A stretch of 64,000 nucleotides of DNA from assembly GCA_011799875.1 (NCBI GenBank), contig CM022297.1:522811362-522875361 (forward strand), written 5' to 3'. The translations under genes and the position numbers were made by a program. The notes under the pieces were generated by a model. The model was not told the DNA's origin and made no database searches. It worked only from the letters and a program-made list of their open reading frames with translations. Numbering within the stretch: position 1 is the first letter of the stretch; every line of letters begins with the position of its first letter. Positions 23,370 to 33,813 of this stretch are shown piece after piece. This DNA comes from Thinopyrum elongatum (taxonomy: Eukaryota > Streptophyta > Magnoliopsida > Poales > Poaceae).

Positions 23370-24030
23370 GTTTTTTACTATGGAAGTGCTCTTGTAGCCG
23401 TTACATTAGGTTGATGAACTTGTGAGGTTATGTCATATGTTGGTGAATTCTTACTAGTGTGTTACTTGTGTTTGCGAACTTGTAGTAATGTTGAATTGTC
23501 CTAAATGATGTGATGTTCAAGTTATTAGTTATCTTTGTTCAGTTTCTGCAGTTTACAGCACTACATTCATACTTGTGAGTTCAGTTTGCAGCCAAAATTG
23601 CATCTGTTTCTGCAGTTTAGCAGTTAACAGCACTACAGCGCCCAACACTAAGGCGCTGCACTATACTGTGTGACGCCTCTACCTTGGGCGCTGCACTGTA
23701 TAATGCAGCGCCTGTGCTCTGGGCGCTGCACTGCTGTTTACTGCAAAAACAAAGTTGACAACAATTTCAATTCACCGGAACATCACAACACTTACAATAA
23801 CTTGAGCATCACAGCAATTTGAACAAACACAAATTTTATGCCGATGAGTTCATCACTTAAGACAATTCAAACATTACTACGACATAGTTCACGACACATT
23901 CATTAGAAATGAGAAATTTGCCTAGTACGACATAGTTGACTACAAATGGCATCTTGCCCTAGAAGAAAGTTCATGACAAATACGGCATGGATACATCCGG
24001 TTTCATGACGAGTGCACCGAAGCAAAGTCC
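23370..24030. other. MULE spacer between convergent genes, with TIR-type motifs
   Basis: The PMD gene (plus) and the GRF gene (minus) converge here. Around 23635-23745 several GGCGCTGCAC / GTGCAGCGCC motifs occur in alternating orientation, as in the TIRs. The rest is AT-rich and probably contains both 3' untranslated regions. No gene is seen. Confidence 0.6.
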
Positions 24031-24656
24031 CTACTGAGTAGAGCGAGGCCATTTTCCCTTCTTGTCACGTGCCGAGTCCTCCTCTTTTGCCTCGCGAGCC
24101 TTTGCAAGCTTTCTTGCCCTCTCCTCCTCACGAGCAAGTTTCGCTTGGCGTGCCCTCTCCTCTTGTTTCTTCCGCTCTATCCTCTCCTTCTGACGACGCT
24201 CTTCCTCCAAGCCTCTTCGAAAAGATTCTTCGAACCGTCGCTGCCGCCTAAGACAATCTTGATATTGGTCCTTTTGGACATCTTCTGGCACTTCATGATC
24301 TATCCACATGAAGTACTTGCATAGAGGAGGCAGTGACTCATACAAAATTTTTGTTAGTGTTGACACACATTTGAGAGTAACATTTTACTTCTTGAGCTTA
24401 CCGGTGGTTGGTCATAGGCGTTAGTTGGAAGTGCACGATCATAAGCATAGTTCGGGCATACAAAATATCTCCGCCCTTCCGTCCATGATTTCTTTCGGTC
24501 GGTGGACACCTTCACCTTGCAAACATCTCCACACCAACATGGCGGGATGTTGACATCTTTCTCCTTTACCTTGTCCAAAGATGCGTCCTCCCACTTGTTC
24601 GGCATGTCTTCTTGGTTAGCACACGGTGGCCTCATCATGGAACCGGATGAAGCCAT
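24031..24656 (-). CDS. GRF-type zinc-finger protein carried by the MULE
   Basis: Two coding exons, 24656-24402 and 24336-24031, separated by a 65-bp GT-AG intron in phase 0, give an uninterrupted 186-aa product. The start ATG lies two bases after a leader-intron acceptor. Residues about 40-97 form a GRF zinc finger: CWCGD, then RYFVCPN, then after the splice junction LCKYFMWIDHEV, giving a C-x-C...C...C pattern. The finger is completed only when the intron is removed, which supports the model. The C-terminal half is a long charged helix rich in Glu, Arg and Lys (coiled coil) ending in a basic tail. GRF fingers in other proteins bind nucleic acid; its role in a MULE is unknown. It is the only undamaged gene of this element. 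Confidence 0.82.
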
Positions 24657-25110
24657 GCCTACAAAACCAAGAATTCTTGGTTAACCCTAACCCCCACTTA
24701 ACAATAACCACAACCCTAACCGTAGCATAACCCTAACACCAACATCAAACACACATAACCCTAACCCTAGCATAGTATGAAGCCTAACCATACCAAATTA
24801 GCAAAGAAACATAACATGATTCAACACAAATTTCCAAATCCAAGCTAAAACTAGGGTTTCCCCAAACTAGCAAGATTTGATCAAATGTGACAATTCCTAT
24901 GGATGAAAACCAGGGGATCGGAGGAGATTACCTTAAGGGAGGGGTTGGCTTCGATATCCACGGACAATATCTCCGGATCTGACAAGGATTTGAGAGGGGG
25001 AGAGAGGAGGGCAGAGGGGAGGCACTGAGCTTCGGGTTTGTGGGGGGTGGTGGTGGTGTGTGGGTGGGGATGGGTGGAGGGGGTGGGTGGGTGGGTGCAG
25101 AGATGTCCAT
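24657..25110 (-). promoter_or_regulatory. Leader exon, leader intron and upstream region of the GRF gene
   Basis: A leader intron spans about 24659-24931 (donor CTTAAG/GTAATC, acceptor TTTTGTAG). The segment from about 24682 to 25018 is repeated, at roughly 90% by eye, at 31506-31860 in the same position in front of the transposase. So the two minus-strand genes share one leader and proximal promoter type. Polypurine-polypyrimidine runs with GGGTGGG motifs lie upstream at 25040-25100. Confidence 0.7.
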
Positions 25111-25120
25111 ATGTGCAACG

Positions 25121-25690
25121 CCTAAGATCTAGGCGCTACACATTAAGTGAGGGCGCCTAGCCCCATGGGCGCTGCACTGCTGGAAATGCTACTGGACACT
25201 TTCTGTTCTCTCTGGACTGGCATGTCCAGATGTGCAGCGCCTAAGGGATAGGCGTCACACTATACAGTGCAGCGCCTCTCCCTTAGGCGCTGCACATCTG
25301 GACATGCCAGTCCAGAGAGCAACAGAAAGTGTCCAGTAGCTTTGCCACCCAAAAAATCGCTAAGTCTGGGTGCAGCGCCTAGGCCTTAGGCGCTGCACCC
25401 AGACTTAGCGATTTTTTGGAATGGCAAACCTACTGGAAGTGCTCTATTGCTCTGTGGACTGGCATGTCCAGATATGCCGCGCCTAAGGGAGAGGCGCTGC
25501 ACTGTATAGTGTGACGCCTCTCCCTTAGGCGCTGCACATCTGGACATGCCAGTCCAGAGAGCAACAGAAAGTGTCCAGTAGCTTTTCAAGCCCAAAAATT
25601 TCTAAGTCACGGTGCAGCGCCCAAGTGTAAGGTGCTGCACTATACAGTGCAGCGCCCATATGCGGGGCGCTGCACTATCTGCTGTTTTCA
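25121..25690. repeat. Cluster of long inverted repeats built from MULE TIR motifs
   Basis: Three consecutive hairpins. The first has arms of about 60 bp (about 25188-25249 and 25277-25340) centred on the CAGCGCCTAAGGGA motif. The second is a nearly perfect palindrome of about 35-bp arms with no loop (25349-25419). The third (about 25428-25586) repeats the first with changes. GTGCAGCGCC and its inverse recur more than ten times. Transcripts would fold into long double-stranded RNA. It lies upstream of the GRF gene and downstream of the transposase. Confidence 0.85.
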
Positions 25691-26039
25691 AATACCAAGT
25701 GCTGTTTATGTATTGTGGTTCACATAGATGTCACATAATCATAAGTGATATCACATATAGTAGTCCAAAACACAGAAAGAAGACATAGCACATAGAGTAG
25801 TCCAAATCACATAGTCATACACACATAAAGGAGTTATAGCACATAGATTTGTCTAAAACACATTTAGGACTCATAGCACATAGTACCACACATTTTGGTT
25901 CACAAGGTCACATAGTAGCACACATTTTGCGTCGAGCAAGGTCCTCTCTTCTTCTTCTTCTTCTTCCGACTCCCACCACCCCGACATCTCACCTCCCCCC
26001 TCCGTGTCCTCCACCCCCTTCATTGTTGCCATACCTAAG
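25691..26039 (-). other. Probable terminal exon and 3' region of the transposase gene
   Basis: On the minus strand an acceptor (TTTTCTTAG) near 26036 would follow the donor (CATTGTC/GTATGT) near 26122, adding a short Gly-rich tail ending around 26000. Downstream is AT-rich DNA with repeated CACATAG units (25725-25925), probably 3' untranslated. This is a tentative model. Confidence 0.4.
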
Positions 26040-26134
26040 AAAATGGCAACTTAATAGTTAGTCACACTATGCAAAATGACAATGACAACATAAATAACAA
26101 GATAATAGTAAGTCACATACGACAATGGTCCATT

Positions 26135-26500
26135 GAGCCAAGAAAACATTCCTCCACTACGACCACCGCCAAGGGCAAGATCACCACCACGGCCATAGCC
26201 ACCACCAAGGCCTAGGCCATCACCACGGCCTCTACCACCACTGCGGCCTCTACCACCACCACGGCCTAGACCACCACCACGGCCTCTACCACCACCACCA
26301 CGGCCTCTACCCACCATCAAACCACACCACGGCCCCTACCCATCCCCCACGTCCCTCTACTAACAACCACGGCCAAGTCCGTCACCACGGCCTCTACCAC
26401 CATCACCACGGCCAAGACCATCACCACGGCCTCTACCAACACCACGGCCAAGACCGTCACCACGGCCTGTGCCACCACCACGGCCTCTTCTAAGACCTAG
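26135..26500 (-). repeat. Coding minisatellite for a Gly-Arg-rich tail
   Basis: CCACCACGGCC-type units repeat about 20 times on the plus strand, encoding GRGRGDGLGRG-like repeats in the transposase C-terminus. The frame ends at 26360 inside the array and reopens in another frame further on, as expected of slippage. RG-rich tails bind nucleic acids in other proteins. Confidence 0.75.
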
Positions 26501-28289
26501 TTGACTCCCTCTTTGTTGCCTAGTTCCTCGTTGGCTTGGTTGATTTGATTGGTTTGGCACTTGGGCACTTGTTTGACTTGGTTGGCTACCGTTTGCTTGG
26601 CTAGTGCTTGCATCATTTTTCTTTGATCTCTTTCTTGGTTTGGTACAAGTTCTTGTGTTGTGTCCCCCACCATTGCAATCCCCACAACGGGAGTGCTCAC
26701 GAGGCTCTTGGAATTGGCCGGTGCCGGTTTCTCGACCGGTACCACGGCCCCATCCGTCCATGTCACCTCTAAGACGCTTTGTCTGACGTCTTCCCCGTCT
26801 AACGACCTTCAATTCTGGGTCCGGCCATAGTTGAACTCCATGATACTCCGGCCATTGTGATTGGTCCAAGTATGGCTGAAACCGGGGAGCCCATGTATTC
26901 TTGACAGTCATGATTGAGAACTCGGACTCCCGCACGGTAAGAGGGTGATTGAGGTCCACATTCCTAACACGAGATGCGTTTAACAAGTGTGAGCATGGGA
27001 GATGAAGCAAGGATGGCCTCATACAAGTGCAATCACACCGTGTTAGGGAGACCTTGAAAGCCCGGCCTCCGTGTTGGTGGCCATCGTTTGTGGTTCCTCC
27101 AGGCTCTTTCACTTCATACATCCAATCGTTGTCGTCATATAGTACAGCTTCTTCGGAGTCTGCCTTTCGTGATTGAAATTCCAACCATTCTTCAACCTTT
27201 GGTGGGAAATTGTACTTGTGCTTTTCCTTGTTCTCACCAGCAATCTGCTTATCCGTCTCCATTGAGTACTTTAAAAATTATGCATTCATCTTGTCAAATG
27301 TGTATTGAACTATTGCCATCACGGGTAATGCACGTACACCCTTGAGCACCTTATTGAAGCATTCTGCCATATTGCTTGTCATTTGACCGTACCTCCGGCC
27401 ATCTTCATCGAACGCACGTGCCCACATATTCCTTTCGACAATGTTCTTATTGAGAAATTCGAAACCACCGGGGTCAAGTTTCTTGTGTCTGAGCAATGCA
27501 TTGAGCAATGTGGCAAACCGCTTGTCGGAGAAAGCGAGACAACAATCTTGAAGATCATCGGCCAACTCCTTGATACCACATGCCCTATAGAAGTTTGCAC
27601 AAAAGTGCCTCATGCACCATCGATGGTGCAACTTTGTATGTCCGGGAATGTCAACCACCACCGCATTTAGAATTCCTGGATGGCGATCCGATATGACACA
27701 AATTTCCCTTTTAGCCGGTAATGCCCTTGTTCTCAATTGACGCAAGAACCACTCCCAGTTATCATTGTTCTCCACCTCAACCAAAGCGAAAGCCAAAGGC
27801 AACACCCGGTTATTGGCATCACTTGCTATTGCAACCAATAAAGTGCCCTTGTATTGTCCTGTCAAGAACGTGCCATCAATGGCGATGACGGGCCGACAAT
27901 GCTCAAAAGCCCTCACGCATTGCTCAAAGGCCCAAAATGCACGGCCAATTACTCGGACGGTCCTCCCGTTGTGAATCAATGTTTGGTGCCCATGAGGCTC
28001 AACCACGTGAACCATGCCTGGGTTTGTGGCAGCCATAGCTAACAACAACCTAGGGAGTCGGTTGTATGCTTCCTCCCAATTGCCATACAACATCTTGAAT
28101 GCGGCTTGCTTCGCCTTCCATGCCTTGCCGTACTTCACCTTGTAATGAAAGATGGCTTTCACAAGGTCAATGACACTGTGAGCAATGAACTCGGACATGA
28201 GTTGTCTGTGTTGTTGGTACACAAGCTCGCCATCCGCATTCTTGTGTCGGCACATGTGACTTGGTGTACAACTTACTATGCGCCAAGTG

Positions 28290-30406
28290 GGACCTGTAGG
28301 AGATATGCCCTAGAGGCAGTAATATCAGTTATTTTGTATCTCCTGGTTTGTAATGAAAGTTTATGTTCCATGCTATAACTGCAATGATTCTCAAGTCTAC
28401 AATAAAACGAGGCTTGGAGGGAAACTCATGTGCACGTGTGGGATAATAAACGGAAAAATGTATTCCTGGTCAAGCCTCTATGACTGGCTCGAGTATTGCA
28501 TGATGATCCTGTTTTCCTGATCATGGGCATGTCTATGCTGGCAATTTTGAGAGCACAAATTGTTGGTAGAACACTTGTGTTGAATCGACCCAAATTGATG
28601 TTATGCTATGAGATGCATTCGTCACAAGTTAATGGTTTATAACACAGAGAAGTTAATGTTTGCATAATTCCTTAGACCATGAGAGTATCGAGTTCCTTCA
28701 TGCTTGCTTCGTGCACTTTGGGGTTTGTTAAACATCATCCGTAACTGGGTGGCTATTACGGCGGCTTACGGGTTCATGGAAAAGTATGGCAAGTAACGAG
28801 ATAGCTCAAGATTGGGATTTGCTCCTCCGACGATGGAGAGATATACTCGGGCCCTCTCGGTGTTACGGTATCCATCATCGTCTGGCCAGACACCTTGTGA
28901 TTTGATCACTGGGATGCCGGAACACGGAAACGAGAAAAGAGAACAAAACCGGTAACGAGGTAACTTGCATGATGGACAAATTGTTGATCCACAGGAATGC
29001 AATAAATCTCACCTCGGGTATTTGTGACATATCGCGAAGCAATAGGAATAGCACACGACAACTGGAGGTTCACTCGAATATTCATTCGTGTGGGTATAGG
29101 GGTCAATATGGGTGTCCACGGCTCCGATGTTGATCATTGATCGGAAGGGGTTCCGTGTCATGTCTATACTTCACCGAACCTATAGGGTCACACGCTTAAG
29201 GGTCATCTATCTGCTGAATACTGGACAGGGAGTCTGAGAGAAAATTTCCGGAAAAAGTTTTTCAGAGACAGCGGAAAAGTCCCGACGAGAGAGGTCACCG
29301 GATGAGTTCTGGTGATACTGAAAAGTTGTTTCAGAGGATACCATAAAGTCAAATTGGTTTCGGCACATGCCCGATAATTCTTGGAGGGTGCCAGAATCAT
29401 TCTGGAAACTTCTGGGAATTTTCCGAGATGAAAACCAGAAATGTTCCGGCGCTGCCGGAACCACTTCAGATGCTTTTCGCAGATGAAATCACTAAACTGG
29501 AATTGTTCCAGAACGCGTTGAAAATTATTTTAGTGGGTACTGGAAATGTTCTAAGCCCACATAAATATTTTCAGTTCGAACGGAGGCTGAAAAATGTCAT
29601 CATGAATAGTGAAAAGCACTTTTTGGGCTGATTTGCAAATGGGGTTTTTCTTCTAGAAGAAAACCACTTTTGGTGTGTGAAAGGGAGGTGGAGCCCCCCA
29701 AAGGGGCTGCACAATTTCGGCCATGGCATGGGGGGCCCTCCTTGAGGTGTCCTTCCACCTCATGGTGGATATGTTCTACACACCCTTATGTGGCATGTGG
29801 TGGAAAGATCCTAGGAAGGTCCTTTTGGTCTTTCCTCTACCCCTTGCTCCTCCTATAAATAGGAGGTGAGTGGGCTGCCCATAAGCTCATCCTTGCTCTC
29901 ATACACATGCCATGCATTATCTGGCTTCTTCTCTCCCTCCCATGAAAAGAGTTTCGTAGAGCCGAAAGACTGTCTGGGTTCCGGCAGGAACTAGTTCTGG
30001 ACGGCGAAGCCCTGCCGGATAGCTGACACCGGATGTGTGCAACCCCGTAGAGAGGTCGTAGTTTCGGTCTTTTGCCCGAGGGGCTGTTCATGTGTCCTCC
30101 CGAAGGGCTGTCCGAGTCTCTGTTTGAGTTTTGAGGGTCCTCCCGAAGGGCTGTCCGCGACATCGTCCGGGGGACTGTCCGACCGCCTCCCGAAGGGCTG
30201 TCCGACGAGGGAGTACATCCTCGCGGTTGGGAGGTTGTAAATCCTAGCTGCGGGGATCTGCACCAACGATCACCACCGACTCTTCTTCCGTTGCGCTTCG
30301 AGTCGGTACGGATCAGATCAAACCTTGTATGCAGTCTCCATAGTGGTTCTGGGCGTGCTCGCTACACCGAAAATTTTCGTTTTCTGTCGCGTTCCCCTAC
30401 AGGACC
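28290..30406 (+). mobile_element. Solo Copia LTR (TGTAGGAGATATG family) in the transposase
   Basis: A single LTR, 28295-30401 (2107 bp), flanked by TSD GGACC at 28290-28294 and 30402-30406. It starts TGTAGGAGATATGCCC and ends TTCCCCTACA, with TATAAATA at 29854-29861. It is a divergent member of the Copia 2 LTR family; its copy of the 126-codon frame is broken into pieces. Solo LTRs arise by recombination between the two LTRs of an inserted element. The insertion splits the transposase just after the conserved WIVRARPW block. Confidence 0.93.
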
Positions 30407-31415
30407 TCCTTTCCATGGCCTTGCACGCACAATCCATGGACATCTTGGCACTTCACATTTAACCGTGTAACGCACATTGACGTCTGAGTTGGCCACTTTA
30501 TGTGGACGATAATGCGTAACCGAGTAGTTGTCGAGCCACATCTTCAATTCCAAGAAGGATTGAAACTCACAACCGGGATATATCCCGTTCTTGCCGTCTT
30601 CCAAATCATGGTGAGAACTTGGCCTAGCTCCAAGAGATATACATTTGCCACCATCTACAACGGCTTCATCCGCGAGACTAAGATCCTTGAACAATGGTGT
30701 CTTGTGATCCCGCCTGAATACCTTCTTAAATGCTTGGGCCTCCTTCGGCGTGAACCCCTCCTCATCAACTTCTTCATCGGGACCATCGTCATCGGAGTCC
30801 GATGCATATGCACGAGAAAAAGGGATGGATTGGTCCATTGTCTCTTGCACATGATATTGCTCGAGATCACCCACATTGTTGTCATGGAGATCAACTTCGT
30901 TGTCATCCTCCTCGTACTCATAATTGTCCTCTTCAAAAGCTTCATTTTGGTTGTTTGAAACCGGGCTCAATGTTGGCCAAACTTGTTGCGTCAAATGAGG
31001 TTCACTAGCTTGAACTTGGTTCATGGGTGGGGAGTACTAGCAACCAACGGGGAGGGGTTCCGGTTCAAATCCAAATGCAAACTAGACTCAACCTTCTTGG
31101 AGGCAAATAACTCAAGAGCCTTGTCTAGAGATTCCGCAACCGTCTCCTTGTATGCAACCCAACGTTGCTCCGAGTTCACACGCATTGTCTTCCAACGGAT
31201 GTGCATTCCAAAACCAACATTATGCCTTCCCTCGAACTCAACAACGTCACTTGGGTCCATCCAATTCAAATCCTTCCTCACTTGTTCCAAGACATCCGCA
31301 TAGCTAGAACTACTCTCAAACACCATGTCAAGCTCATCCGGGTCCGGCTCAACATTGCCTTTCAAAAAGGCCTCTTTATCCACATGATGAACATAAACAC
31401 ATGTTCTTCCCATCC

Positions 31416-31930
31416 CTACAATAATCAAAAACACACATATATCAAGTAAGTACTTAACAAAATATTTGCACAAAATACATAAGCCCTAACATATATATGA
31501 AACAATAACCCTAACCCCCACTTAACAATAACCACAACCCTAACCATAGCATAACCCTAACACCAACATCAAACACACATAACCCTAACCTTAGCATAGT
31601 ATGAAGCCTAACCATACCAAATTAGCAAAGAAACATAACTTGATTCCACACAAATTTCCAAATCCAAGCCAAAACTAGGGTTTCCTCAAACTAGCAAGAT
31701 TTGAGCAAATGTGACAATTCCTATGGATGAAAACGAGGGGATCGCAGGAGATTACCTTAAGGGAGGGGTTGGTTTCGAAATCCACGGTCAAATATTCCGG
31801 ATTTGCAAGATTTGAGAAGGATTTGAGAGGGGGGGAGAGGGGAAGAGAGGAGGGCCGCAAGGCTAAGGGTTTGGGTGGGGTGGGGGTGTGTGGGGTGGGG
31901 GTGGGAGGGGAGAGAGGGTGGGGCCAGCCT
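31416..31930 (-). promoter_or_regulatory. Leader intron, leader exon and proximal promoter of the transposase
   Basis: A leader intron spans about 31416-31755 (donor CTTAAG/GTAATC, acceptor TTGTAG). Between 31506 and about 31860 the sequence repeats the leader of the GRF gene (offset 6824). Upstream at 31835-31920 is a G-rich GGTGGGG run comparable to 25040-25100. Confidence 0.7.
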
Positions 31931-31996
31931 AAGTGACAAACAGACTGCGCAGCGCCTAAGGGACGGGCGCTGCACATTACAAGTGTGACGCCTAAG

Positions 31997-32245
31997 CGCT
32001 AGGCGCTGCACATTACAAGTGTGGCGCCTATGCGTTGGGCGCTGCACGGCTGGCTGTGGGGCCGCCCCTGGCCCCGGGCTGCCACGCTGGCCGGGCATGC
32101 GACGCCTAAGGCAACGGCGCTGCATAGTGCAATGCAGTGCCCGGCTGTCGGGCGCCACACAAAACGGTCTGTTATATGAAATTTTTTCAAGACCAGGTCA
32201 AATCGTGATTTGATTTTGTCCTCAGGTCAAATATGTGTTTTCTGC
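31997..32245 (-). repeat. MULE right terminal inverted repeat
   Basis: The inverse complement of 19825-20073, ending GTTTTCTGC at 32245, next to TSD CTCGTTACGG. GGCGCTGCAC motifs extend a little inward to about 31945. Confidence 0.92.
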
Positions 32246-32457
32246 CTCGTTACGGACTGGTGTCTGGGGTGCAAGGGCAGATTCGTAGTCGTAGGCAGGC
32301 CACAGTACACACAGGCGTAGACCGCAGTGTACTGTACTGTACAGTAGAATACCGGGCACAGCTGCCATTGCGTATCCATCCATGCAGCAACGATCGCTTG
32401 GTTTGACCGCCAACTCGAAGACTGTAGACTGTACTAGTACGAGGGAAGAAGGTCACC

Positions 32458-33040
32458 CTGTGCGTTCGGTTTATATGGTTCGGTTTATACAGTTTTTCGG
32501 TTTGTATGGTATTAATACTTCGGTAAATACGGTATGAAATTAAAATATGGTTCGATTTCGGTATATACCAAATTATTTCGGTATGGTTTCGGTATATACC
32601 ATAAAAACCAAAGTTGACGCGAATTTCAAAATGACGTAATAATAATTTGCAAATTTATGACTCAAAACACGTACTATTTTACACAAATAGTATATGACTA
32701 TATATATAAATATATATGCATGCATTGATTCATCTGTTGATGGTTATGGACGTGCTTAGCATTTTAAAAAGAGAAAAATGACTATGTTACAAGAAAAAAT
32801 TACGTGCTTAGTAGTGAATTTGACTCATGTACAAGAAAAATGACAACTTGTATGGTTGTTTATCTCAAGAAATATAAATTTATTTTTTACTTCGGTTTAT
32901 TCGGTTAACCATTCGGTTTTTCGGTATATACCATAAAAACCAAAGTTCAAATCGGTATGAAAAGTTCATACCATACCGAAACCAGAAACCATAAAAACCA
33001 TAAATTTGGTTCGGTTCGGTTTTCAAATGCACAGAGTGAG
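32458..33040. repeat. AT-rich unit with CGGTTT / CGGTATATACC motifs
   Basis: The left part (TTCGGTTTATATGGTTCGG) and the right part (CATAAATTTGGTTCGG) share motifs, and GGTATATACCATAAAAACCA occurs twice (32588 and 32921 areas). Ends CTGTGC at about 32458 and GCACAG at about 33032 are inverse complements and might be short TIRs of a hAT-like MITE. No matching TSD was found. There is no coding sense. Confidence 0.4.
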
Positions 33041-33771
33041 AAGAAGGGCCTGGGTTTTTTTTTTGAGGGATAGAAATACCCGGAGCTGCAGTGGGGGCGA
33101 GCTTCATTCATGGGCTGTCGCAGCATGGGCTTCTGTGCCTGCATTGGTCTGACTTACACACTACTGAAAAGCAGCAATAGGGCTGAATAAGTGAAAAAAA
33201 TAAGCCTTAAGCCCAATAGGGCCCAAGTGTCAAATGGAATTTACTACAATGAAAATGATGCTGTACCACAGGTGATGCTAAAAAAAAAAAGGTGAGGGGT
33301 CTCAGGAAAAACAAAACATGTTTCCCGTCAAAAAGGAAAAAAACAACAACATGTACTAGCTCCAAATTTAATGTTGCACATTACATCCCAATATTATTTT
33401 CTTGGGCACAAATGTTGATGTATGTATGAACAGGCGTTGCGTCAACTGCTCCGTGAACATAGTGAATTAGGGAACGTAGTGAATTAACATAATTGAAGGG
33501 GAAAGCTCCATGAGAAATTGTTGACCCGGTCAAAATCAAGTGTCCTAATTATAAATTGAAGACCTCAATTAATTGTGAGATCTTAAATATTAAGAAGCAT
33601 AATGTGTAGCATAAAAGAATTGTCTGAGAGAGCTTTGAGAAATTGTTGACCCGTTCAAAATCGCCGACCCAATTCCAATTAGAGATCTCAATTGAATGTG
33701 GGCTTTTTAAAACTAGGGAGCATAGTGTTATAGAGGATATACCGCACTGGAAATTTTCAGAAAATTGTTTT

Positions 33772-33813
<42 letters not shown>

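Larger units (their letters stand above)
26040..31415 (-). pseudogene. MURA-type MULE transposase, broken
   Basis: Read from 31415: an N-terminal domain (MGRTCVYVHHVDKEAF), a frame change near 31021, an acidic region, then a MuDR DNA-binding-type block (KMWLDNYSVTHYRPHKV, CEVPRCPWIVRARPW) at about 30420-30560. A solo LTR (28295-30401) splits the gene. The catalytic domain follows at 27278-28255: first Asp in VIAIDGTFL, second Asp in VISDRHPGI and Glu in NMAECFNKV, the DDE triad. A TAA near 27279 ends it. The frame resumes with a SWIM zinc finger (CDCTCMRPSLLHLPCSHLL), a zinc knuckle (CGDCNGGGHNTRTC) and a Gly-Arg-rich tail. Three lesions make it inactive. It would cut and join DNA at the TIRs. 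Confidence 0.9.
19815..32255. mobile_element. Complete Mutator-like element (MULE) with three genes
   Basis: TIRs of 249 bp (19825-20073 and 31997-32245) start GCAGAAA and are flanked by an identical 10-bp TSD, CTCGTTACGG (19815-19824 and 32246-32255). A TSD of 8-11 bp with long TIRs is diagnostic of Mutator elements. Inside are a plus-strand plant-mobile-domain gene, a minus-strand GRF zinc-finger gene and a minus-strand MURA-type transposase. There are also a hairpin cluster at 25186-25590 and a solo Copia LTR within the transposase. Without the solo LTR the element is about 10.3 kb. Transposase and PMD genes are broken, so this copy is probably immobile without help in trans. Confidence 0.92.

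Noticed and set aside
24682..24780. CCCTAACCC runs suggesting interstitial telomeric repeats (also at 31506-31600)
   Set aside because: The runs are irregular, are not the plant CCCTAAA unit, and lie in a duplicated leader intron of the MULE.
25121..25690. Repeated GTGCAGCGCC units with spacers resembling a CRISPR array
   Set aside because: The units alternate in orientation, form hairpins and match the MULE terminal repeats. The context is a plant transposon.
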